Shown here: piece after piece, positions 56,229-64,000 of the stretch | Layout: each line of letters opens with the position of its first letter | Position numbering within the stretch: position 1 is the stretch's first letter | The notes under the pieces: model-generated | What the model saw: the letters and a program-made list of their open reading frames with translations, nothing else | The model's database searches: none | What the model was told of the DNA's origin: nothing | Translations under genes and position numbers: made by a program | Source of the DNA: Treponema sp. OMZ 790 | GTDB lineage: Bacteria; Spirochaetota; Spirochaetia; Treponematales; Treponemataceae | Assembly: GCF_024181285.1 (NCBI RefSeq) | Contig: NZ_CP051201.1 | Coordinates: 434,001 to 498,000 of the forward strand | DNA: 64,000 bases | Direction: 5' to 3'

Positions 56229-57914
56229 ATGTCAGTTCTTTTTTACTCAGAATCGGTTTTAAGTCTATTATTTTCAATTTTATTGATTGTAACAAACGGC
56301 TCAGGTCTTGCTGCAGCGGCCTTGCTTTTAGGTTCAGCCTTTTCGCTATGGACTGCCTTTTGTACTTATTCCTTTTTCAAAAAAAAGACTGTAAGGTCAA
56401 TGCTCATAATGCGGAAGAGTATGGAATATGTGCCTTACGTTTTTATGGCCTGTTTTATTATATCGAGGGCCGTTCAATCCGGGCAAGATAGAACTATCTT
56501 TGATGCAATATTAGCTTTTCATTGGATAATACTGGTTATTTACAATAGGGTCATTTTATTTAGATTAAAAGATAAAAGATTATCCAAGTACTTTCCCGAA
56601 TTGCCCGAAATCCCTAAAAAGAAGCGTTCCGTCATATCGGAAGTCTTTGACTGGGCTGACGCAATTTTACAGGCTGCCTGTATAGTACTACTTTTCAGCG
56701 TTTTCGTTTTGCAGCTCTATGTTATCCCGTCAGAATCCATGGTTCAGCAGTTTATGGTAGGAGACAGGGTTGCAGGTTTTAAGGCTGCTTCGGGGCCGAC
56801 CTTTCCTCTTTCATCGTTCCGTTTTCCTCAAATTTATAATTATAAGAGGGGAGATGTAGTCATAATCAGGAATCCTCATTATGAAGATGATCCGAATAAC
56901 GAGCTTAAATTTTTTACCTCTCAACTGGTTCAGTACCTGACTCTAACTATGGTAAATATTAACAAGGATGAAAGTGGAAGAATAAAGGCCGATCCCTTAG
57001 TTAAAAGAATCGTGGGTGTGGGCGGAGAAAAGTTAATGCTTGTAGACGGAGTTCTTTATATAAAAAAAGCCGGCGAAAAGGATTTTAAGGCCTTTGATGA
57101 AAGTGCCTACGCCGTTTGGGATCTATCCAAACTTCCTCAATCCAGTTTAAAATATGTAAAAGACGTAAAAATGAATACCCAAGACCTAAACAGGCTTCAA
57201 TCGGTGGAAGCTTGGAGGGCAAGGGTAAATTTTGATGAGGCAGAAAAAGAAGCTCTTACCCTTGTTAAAAAGATGAAGGAAATAAAATCTAAGCCCGATA
57301 AGGTCTTTTCGGCCAAGGACTTTTTAAACAAGGCCCAATATCTTGTTACCCAAATGGCCCGCGATAACGAGGCAATAGCTTCAAAGATTTTGACGACTGA
57401 CGGCGGACTTATGTGGTTTGAAAATTTTTTAACCTCATGGAAAAAATCTGCCGAAAAAAATTCCTTTAATCTGTATGAGATGAGAAATGCCCGGCTCAAT
57501 GTTATTATTAAGCTTAGTTTTGGAAAGCTCCTTGTACGAAACGCAGAGCTTTATAAAGCAAATGTTAGCGAGGCAGCTTTTTCTTCTGATGCGGAGCGTC
57601 AAGCTATTATAAACGAGCTTGGCGAGTACCTCTACTATTTGGCCTTGTCATCTCAAAGAAACATGGATGAATTTCCTAAGGGGGAAGAAGAGTACATCCC
57701 CGAAAATTGCTACTTTATGATGGGGGATAACCGCTTTAATTCCACTGATATGAGGCACGAGTATCAATACCACTTGGAAGCCCTAAACAAGGATGATCCC
57801 ATGTCGATGATGTTTGTAACAAATGTGGCCCCCCGCTATATTCATTCTTCGAGGATGTTGGGAACAGTAAATTTGATTCTTTTTCCCAGAGCTCGTTTCG
57901 GTTTGGTAAAATAA
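56229..57914 (+). CDS. lepB: Signal peptidase I, unusually large
   Basis: 561 residues, where 180-330 is usual. Up to four membrane segments occupy the N-terminal 165 residues. The catalytic serine is Ser170 in IPSESMVQQF, the general-base lysine Lys259 in LVKRIVGVGG, and the GDN box in NCYFMMGDNRFNS near the C-terminus. Two stretches make it long: an N-terminal membrane region and an insertion of about 200 residues (about 290-490) between the lysine strand and GDN, helical, charged and without a recognised domain. It should cut signal peptides at the outer face of the inner membrane. Confidence 0.92.
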   Translation: MSVLFYSESVLSLLFSILLIVTNGSGLAAAALLLGSAFSLWTAFCTYSFFKKKTVRSMLIMRKSMEYVPYVFMACFIISRAVQSGQDRTIFDAILAFHWIILVIYNRVILFRLKDKRLSKYFPELPEIPKKKRSVISEVFDWADAILQAACIVLLFSVFVLQLYVIPSESMVQQFMVGDRVAGFKAASGPTFPLSSFRFPQIYNYKRGDVVIIRNPHYEDDPNNELKFFTSQLVQYLTLTMVNINKDESGRIKADPLVKRIVGVGGEKLMLVDGVLYIKKAGEKDFKAFDESAYAVWDLSKLPQSSLKYVKDVKMNTQDLNRLQSVEAWRARVNFDEAEKEALTLVKKMKEIKSKPDKVFSAKDFLNKAQYLVTQMARDNEAIASKILTTDGGLMWFENFLTSWKKSAEKNSFNLYEMRNARLNVIIKLSFGKLLVRNAELYKANVSEAAFSSDAERQAIINELGEYLYYLALSSQRNMDEFPKGEEEYIPENCYFMMGDNRFNSTDMRHEYQYHLEALNKDDPMSMMFVTNVAPRYIHSSRMLGTVNLILFPRARFGLVK

Positions 57915-57927
57915 ATTTAGTTTAAGT

Positions 57928-57958
57928 AAAAAGCCGCATAATTTATGCGGCTTTTTTT
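57928..57958. terminator. Bidirectional terminator between lepB and the thioesterase gene
   Basis: AAAAAGCCGCATAA faces TTATGCGGCTTTTTTT; the stem GCCGCATAAA/TTTATGCGGC is perfect. A-rich before and T-rich after, it can end both converging genes. Confidence 0.9.
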
Positions 57959-57984
57959 CAAATGTTCAGATTGCACAGTTTATT

Positions 57985-58863
57985 TTAGCCTTTTACTTTT
58001 AGTTCACGTGCAAGTTCTTTTTCGTCAGCCCATTCGGAACGGGCTTTGAAAACCTCGCTTCCGTCTTTGGCCCTCACTATGGAGTGAATACAGACGTTTT
58101 TAGAAAGGCTTGATCTGCATATAAGCTCTTCACCATACATGGCAGACGAAATGAAGTTGGTATCAAGGGTTTTTAATAGTTTTCCCTTGCAAAAGTCCGC
58201 ATCCATGTATGAAAGAATCCACCTTATATAGTTCAAATTGTTTACATGGGAATTCATATCTATATCCAAGAGGGTGGGGCAGAAATTTTCTTCGATATCC
58301 CATTTTTCGGGTAGGGGAATCTTTGCAAATACCTTACCTTCAAGATGTTCATCATTGAAACTTAAATTTCTCATAGTTTTTTCGTCAGGCTTTACAGGCT
58401 GTCCCGTTTCAGCGTTCAATATTACCCAACATGAGCTTGCCCTAAAAATAGGCTTTTTAAGCTCTTTAAATTCTTCTTCGATGGATAAGTTCTTTTCTCT
58501 CCCTTCTTCAATACGGAATTTTTCTTCAAAGGCCTCATCAATGGAAGTTTTTTTTCCGTTTTTGGCATAAAAGAAGGCACAGTCCCTAAAGCAAAAAAAG
58601 CCCTTAGACGGCTGTGCCCAAGTCTGAACGATTAGATCATCCATCCAAAGGGGATATTCGGCAATTTCAAAATGTTGTTTTGTTATAACCCAGGTCATTC
58701 CCATTCTTTGTAAGTGAGGGATAGAAAGCCCCGTTGTACTGTAATGCCCTGCTGCCAATTCCTGAACTAAAAGAGCAAATTCCATGGGCGTAGCCCTGCA
58801 TTTTCCGTCTATGTTTCCTGTTAGGATCCTATGACGGACGGTGTATTTATTGTCTATTATCAT
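57985..58863 (-). CDS. Acyl-ACP thioesterase (FatA type)
   Basis: 292-residue double-hotdog enzyme that releases fatty acids from acyl carrier protein. The first hotdog (about 1-150) has FALLVQELAAGHYSTTGLS and WVITKQHFEI; the second (about 155-290) carries the catalytic region DIDMNSHVNNLNYIRWI. Substrate chain length is not predictable. The ATG at 58863 lies 7 nt after TATAAT (58876-58871; -35 TAGAAA at 58899-58894, 17 bp), with no ribosome site, so its mRNA is probably leaderless. It is divergent from mglB. Confidence 0.9.
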   Translation of the reverse strand: MIIDNKYTVRHRILTGNIDGKCRATPMEFALLVQELAAGHYSTTGLSIPHLQRMGMTWVITKQHFEIAEYPLWMDDLIVQTWAQPSKGFFCFRDCAFFYAKNGKKTSIDEAFEEKFRIEEGREKNLSIEEEFKELKKPIFRASSCWVILNAETGQPVKPDEKTMRNLSFNDEHLEGKVFAKIPLPEKWDIEENFCPTLLDIDMNSHVNNLNYIRWILSYMDADFCKGKLLKTLDTNFISSAMYGEELICRSSLSKNVCIHSIVRAKDGSEVFKARSEWADEKELARELKVKG

Positions 58864-58920
58864 AGGCCGGATTATAGCAGTTTTTTAAAATTGTTTCTAG
58901 GGAAGAGCTTTAACCCTATA

Positions 58921-60194
<1,274 letters not shown>

Positions 60195-60275
60195 TCTTTA
60201 ATGGTTTTTAAGGCAGGAGATTTTCCTCTTGCCTTAAAATGGAACAGAGGCTTTTAAAGGAGTGTGACCTTTGGG

Positions 60276-61769
60276 ATGAGTGATGTAGTTCTTGAAATAA
60301 AAAACCTTTCAAAATCCTTCGGAAAAAATAAGGTTTTGGACGGTATTAACTTAACCGTAAAACCGGGCTCCGTAATGGGCCTCATGGGAGAAAACGGAGC
60401 AGGAAAGTCCACCATGATGAAGTGCCTTTTCGGTATATATACACGGGATGAGGGTACCATTTCTTTATTAAATAAATCAATCGAATTTAAAAATCCTAAA
60501 GAAGCTCTTGAAAGCGGAGTAGCTATGGTTCATCAAGAGCTTAATCTTTGTCTTGACAGAACCGTTACCGACAATTTATTTTTAGGCCGTTATCCGACCA
60601 ACTTAGGTGTTGTTGACGAAATAAAAATGTTTGAATCTGCAAGTTCTCTTTTTTCTTCGCTCAATATGAATGTCAATCCCAAAACAATAATGCGCACCAT
60701 GTCCGTTTCGCAGCGGCAGATGGTCGAAATAGCGAAGGCTGTTTCCTATGATGCAAAGCTCATCGTATTGGATGAGCCTACCTCTTCTTTAACCGAAAGG
60801 GAAGTAAAAAAACTTTTTTCGATAATAAGAGCCTTACAAAAAAAAGGTGTTTCATTTATTTATATTTCTCATAAGATGGATGAGGTTTTTGAGGTTTGCG
60901 ATGAGATTGCCGTTTTACGGGACGGCAAGATGATTCTTTCAAAGCCCATCGCCGAAACCGATATGAACGAGATAATTTCGGCTATGGTAGGCCGCTCTCT
61001 GGATAAGCGTTTCCCCGATGTGGATAATGTCCCCGGAGAAGACTTTTTAAAAATAGAAAACTTAAAAACAAAATATGCACCCGTTTTGGAAGATATTTCC
61101 TTTACCGTAAGGAGGGGAGAAATCTTAGGACTCTACGGCCTCGTAGGTGCGGGAAGGAGCGAGCTTTTGGAAGCCCTCTTCGGTATCCGCACCATAGAGT
61201 CGGGCAGCATAAGTATTAACGATAAATATCTTAATTTTAAAAGCAGTAAAGAGGCTATGGCTTACGGCTTTGCCCTTTTAACAGAGGAGCGTAAATTAAA
61301 CGGAATGTTCGGCAAGGACACAATCGAATTTAACACGGTAATTACCAATTTGAATAGCTATAAAACTATGGGTGTCTTGTCAAACCGTAAAATGCGTGAA
61401 GCCGCAAACAGGGAAATTGAGACGATGAGGACGAGGTGTCTTTCAGCCGATCAGAGTATTTCTGCCTTGAGCGGAGGTAATCAGCAAAAGGTTATCATCG
61501 GAAAATGGCTGGAGCGTTCTCCCGATGTGTTTTTGATGGATGAGCCTACCCGCGGTATAGATGTCGGGGCCAAGTACGAAATATATCAGCTCATTATCAA
61601 GATGGCCAAAGAGGGGAAAACCATAATCGTTGTTTCGAGCGAGATGCCCGAAATTTTAGGCATCACAAACCGCATTGCCGTTATGTCCAACCGCCGTCTT
61701 GCAGGTATTGTAAACACAAAAGAAACCGATCAAGAAACTCTGCTCAGACTTTCGGCTAAGTATTTGTAA
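60276..61769 (+). CDS. mglA: Sugar ABC transporter ATPase (two nucleotide-binding domains)
   Basis: 497-residue fused ATPase of the MglA/RbsA type. The first domain has Walker A GLMGENGAGKSTMMK, signature MSVSQRQMVEIAK and LIVLDEPTSSLTE; the second has the degenerate loop GLVGAGRSELLE, signature LSGGNQQKVIIGKWL and FLMDEPTRGIDVG, as is normal for the family. The start is taken as ATG 60276, 13 nt after AAAGGAG; a GTG at 60264 is too close to that site. It energises the permease encoded next. Confidence 0.95.
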   Translation: MSDVVLEIKNLSKSFGKNKVLDGINLTVKPGSVMGLMGENGAGKSTMMKCLFGIYTRDEGTISLLNKSIEFKNPKEALESGVAMVHQELNLCLDRTVTDNLFLGRYPTNLGVVDEIKMFESASSLFSSLNMNVNPKTIMRTMSVSQRQMVEIAKAVSYDAKLIVLDEPTSSLTEREVKKLFSIIRALQKKGVSFIYISHKMDEVFEVCDEIAVLRDGKMILSKPIAETDMNEIISAMVGRSLDKRFPDVDNVPGEDFLKIENLKTKYAPVLEDISFTVRRGEILGLYGLVGAGRSELLEALFGIRTIESGSISINDKYLNFKSSKEAMAYGFALLTEERKLNGMFGKDTIEFNTVITNLNSYKTMGVLSNRKMREAANREIETMRTRCLSADQSISALSGGNQQKVIIGKWLERSPDVFLMDEPTRGIDVGAKYEIYQLIIKMAKEGKTIIVVSSEMPEILGITNRIAVMSNRRLAGIVNTKETDQETLLRLSAKYL

Positions 61770-61797
61770 GAATTATTTTTTTTAAGGAGTTAGTTTT

Positions 61798-63507
61798 ATG
61801 GAAGATAATGAAAAAGGCAATAAAAAGATAGAAGTCATCGATTTTAGTTTTTTTAATGAAGATGCAAAACTTTCAGAGTACGGCAAAGCTCTTCATGAAC
61901 TCCGTAAGGACGGGGTCGATAAGATAGCTTCTTTGAAAAATCATATCTATGCCCTTAAAAAGAACCGCTTGATAGATGATTCGGTAAAAGATTCCTATAT
62001 CGAAGAATACAAAAAAGAAATTGAAGAAGCTAAAAAGATTGCTCTTGAAAACAAAGCTTCAGAGAAAAAACTTGCTGCCGAAGCTGTTGCCTATTCGAAT
62101 AAGCTTTTTAACGATAATATAAAGGATTTTATAAAATCCGAAAACCAAAAGCAGGAGCAGTACAAGGCTGAATATGAAAACCAAGCCGCTTCAATTATGC
62201 AGGAAAATGAACTTGCAAAAAAAGAAGCCTATGACGGGTTTGCCGAAACAAAGGATTCGGGAGAGCTTAACCGCAAATTAAATGTTTTAAAATTTCAGCT
62301 TAAGTCTTCATTGGCTGAGGCAAAGAACAAGTATAGGGATGCCCTTGCCGCTTCTAAAGAAGCAAAAAATCAAGCCTACATCGATCATGTTCAAAAAAAT
62401 ATATCTTTAAGAAACGGAAGAACAAATTTTAAAGAAAACATGATTTTAAATTTTAAAGATTATGTTTATAAGTTTAAGCTCTCAAGCTTTTTGTTGAGCA
62501 ACGGTCTTTATCTTGCAATTTTGGTTTTCTTTATTGTCTGTATAATTGTAGCTCCCATATCGGGAAACGGAAATCTCCTCTCTCTTCCAAACATCTTTAC
62601 GATTTTGGAGCAGGCTTCAACAAGAATGTTTTACGCCCTCGGTGTTGCAGGTCTTATCCTTTTGGCGGGTACCGACTTAAGTATAGGAAGAATGGTCGCC
62701 CTCGGCTCGGTTATTACGGGCTTGATTTTACATCCGGGTCTTAACATAGTAACCTTTTTCGGCCTCGGCCCTTGGGATTTTACGGCCATGCCTATGGTTT
62801 GGCGCCTCATTCTTTCGCTCGGTCTTTCAATCTTGTTTTGCGTTTTATTTAGTGCCTTTGCAGGCGTCTTTTCGGCCCGGCTTAAGATTCATCCCTTTAT
62901 TTCGACCCTTGCAACCCAGCTCATTATCTACGGTCTTTTGTTTTTCGGCACGAGCGGAACCCCTGTCGGTTCAATCGATAACGAGGTAAAGGATTTACTC
63001 GGTGGTAGGTGGATTTTGGGAATTGTAAATAACGAGATGATTACCTTGCCTAAGCTTATAATCCCTGCCTTGGTTGCGATTGTAATTGCGTGGTTTATTT
63101 GGAATAAGACCGTCTTCGGGAAAAATATGTATGCAGTAGGCGGAAATGCCGAAGCGGCTGCCGTAAGCGGAATAAGCGTTTTTAGGGTTACCATGGGTGT
63201 CTTTATTATGGCCGGTGTGTTTTACGGTGTAGGCTCCTTCCTTGAAGCCTTTAGAGCCAATGCAAGTGCCGGAACGGGACAGGGCTATGAACTTGATGCC
63301 ATTGCTGCCTGCGTTGTAGGAGGTATATCATTTAACGGAGGAATAGGAAAGATAAGCGGTGCCGTAATAGGCGTTATCATCTTTACAAGTTTAACCTACT
63401 GTTTAACATTTTTAGGAATAGACACCAACTTGCAGTTTGTGTTTAAGGGCTTTATCATCATTGCAGCTGTTGCCTTAGACAGCGTAAAATACCTAAAGAA
63501 AAAATAA
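61798..63507 (+). CDS. mglC: Sugar ABC transporter permease with long N-terminal extension
   Basis: 569 residues, against about 330-350 for typical MglC. The C-terminal 340 residues are an ordinary MglC/RbsC permease (ARMFYALGVAGLILLAGTDLSIG-like region, part: LAGTDLSIGRMVALGSVI, and VGGNAEAAAVSGI, ACVVGGISFNGG). The first 228 residues are hydrophilic, rich in Lys, Glu and Ala, and look like a coiled coil (ELNRKLNVLKFQLKSSLAE), ending just before the first membrane segment near residue 230. That extension would lie in the cytoplasm. Its function is unknown. AAGGAG precedes the ATG. It ends the mglBAC cassette. Confidence 0.93.
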   Translation: MEDNEKGNKKIEVIDFSFFNEDAKLSEYGKALHELRKDGVDKIASLKNHIYALKKNRLIDDSVKDSYIEEYKKEIEEAKKIALENKASEKKLAAEAVAYSNKLFNDNIKDFIKSENQKQEQYKAEYENQAASIMQENELAKKEAYDGFAETKDSGELNRKLNVLKFQLKSSLAEAKNKYRDALAASKEAKNQAYIDHVQKNISLRNGRTNFKENMILNFKDYVYKFKLSSFLLSNGLYLAILVFFIVCIIVAPISGNGNLLSLPNIFTILEQASTRMFYALGVAGLILLAGTDLSIGRMVALGSVITGLILHPGLNIVTFFGLGPWDFTAMPMVWRLILSLGLSILFCVLFSAFAGVFSARLKIHPFISTLATQLIIYGLLFFGTSGTPVGSIDNEVKDLLGGRWILGIVNNEMITLPKLIIPALVAIVIAWFIWNKTVFGKNMYAVGGNAEAAAVSGISVFRVTMGVFIMAGVFYGVGSFLEAFRANASAGTGQGYELDAIAACVVGGISFNGGIGKISGAVIGVIIFTSLTYCLTFLGIDTNLQFVFKGFIIIAAVALDSVKYLKKK

Positions 63508-63523
63508 GTCTTAGGGGATTTAA

Positions 63524-64000
63524 ATGATCAGCGATAAAAACAATTACGATAAAAGTGCTTACGATAAAAATGCGATTAAGGATGCCGTAAAAGAACATTA
63601 CGAAAATTTGGCAAAAGAAAATCTTGCGGTAAACGGAGAAGCCGAAAAGATAACTGCCTCAATAGGCTATGCCGCTCACGACCTGGCCGGAATCCCTAAG
63701 GAGGCAGACTTAGGGCTCGGCTGCGGGAATCCTCAAGAGGCGGCCAAGCCACGCTTAAACGAAAGCGTTCTTGACCTAGGCTGCGGACGAGGGCTTGACT
63801 GCTTTATAGCCTCAAAGGCAGTGGGTAAAAACGGAAAGGTCTTCGGGCTTGACGGCTCCGAAACCATGATAAGCCGGGCCTCGGAAATCGCCGTAAAAAA
63901 CGGCTTTACCAACTGCGAATTTATTTTGGGCGAGATTGAAAACATTCCTCTTCCCGATAATTCCTTAGACCTTATCATGAGTAATTGCGTAATAAACCTG
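63524..64000 (+). CDS. arsM: ArsM-like SAM-dependent methyltransferase (3' end cut off by window edge)
   Basis: The first 159 codons are visible and open to the window end. After an N-terminal segment (YDKSAYDKNAIKDAVKEHY), the domain has LGLGCGNP, the SAM-binding loop VLDLGCGRGLDC, the acidic strand GLDGSETMI, and SNCVINL, a combination typical of arsenite methyltransferases. It would methylate arsenite in the cytoplasm, but the cysteines that bind arsenic lie partly beyond the window, so other small substrates remain possible. A weak GGGGATT precedes the ATG; it lies 16 bp after mglC and may be in the same transcript, perhaps by chance. Confidence 0.75.
   Translation, partial: MISDKNNYDKSAYDKNAIKDAVKEHYENLAKENLAVNGEAEKITASIGYAAHDLAGIPKEADLGLGCGNPQEAAKPRLNESVLDLGCGRGLDCFIASKAVGKNGKVFGLDGSETMISRASEIAVKNGFTNCEFILGEIENIPLPDNSLDLIMSNCVINL

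Overview
The window reads as a chromosomal segment of an oral or host-associated treponeme, most likely Treponema denticola or a close relative. This is inferred from gene content: a TRAP transporter with a TatT-type TPR lipoprotein, a glucose/galactose Mgl system with a rearranged binding protein, LptD/LptF/LptG-type envelope proteins, coenzyme-B12-dependent glutamate fermentation, Rpn/PD-(D/E)XK family genes and chemoreceptors of spirochaete type. AT-rich spacers and strong AGGAGG ribosome sites fit as well. I see no rRNA, recognisable tRNA, CRISPR array, prophage or intact insertion sequence.

Layout. 1-5.6 kb: leuS (cut by the window edge), a chemoreceptor, a spacer with a 13-bp poly-G tract beside a promoter, and a decayed Rpn-family gene. 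5.7-20.1 kb: uvrA, lptD-like, tex, bacteriohemerythrin, a membrane protein of unknown function, a Lon-like protease, xseA and a small membrane protein. 20.1-24.3 kb (minus): a four-gene TRAP operon. 24.4-26.2 kb: glmS-glmL. 26.4-31.6 kb: rpmF-acpP-rnc, hsp20, a hypothetical gene, cca and corA. 31.6-35.4 kb: an SDR with a zinc ribbon and a second chemoreceptor. 35.5-41.7 kb: ribF, rpsO, pnp, dut, lptF, lptG. 41.8-49.1 kb: glmE, mal, a B12/iron-type ABC importer and pepD. 49.1-55.2 kb (minus): a candidate small RNA, a DUF1361 protein, znuA, lipid-type genes and proS. 55.3-64 kb: an intact Rpn-family gene, lepB, an acyl-ACP thioesterase, mglBAC and the start of an ArsM-like methyltransferase.

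How genes work together. GlmS, GlmE and GlmL form and reactivate glutamate mutase, and Mal deaminates its product, giving the entry to the methylaspartate pathway of glutamate fermentation. The genes are split into two groups about 15.5 kb apart, and a FecCD-type importer that could bring in cobalamin lies next to glmE-mal. LptD, LptF and LptG outline an envelope lipid export route. MglBAC and the TRAP operon import small solutes. acpP, the acyl-ACP thioesterase and the acyltransferase touch lipid synthesis.

The most unusual content lies between genes: (i) an 80-nt orphan RNA with its own strong promoter and terminator; (ii) hairpin-dense spacers between rpsO and pnp and between glmE and mal, which share a GAGTTT-(stem)-AAACA framework; (iii) a promoter whose start site falls inside a poly-C run, a possible phase switch; (iv) six genes whose -10 box sits 7-13 nt before the start codon with no ribosome site, suggesting leaderless mRNAs; (v) a promoter shared by the decayed and the intact Rpn-family genes.
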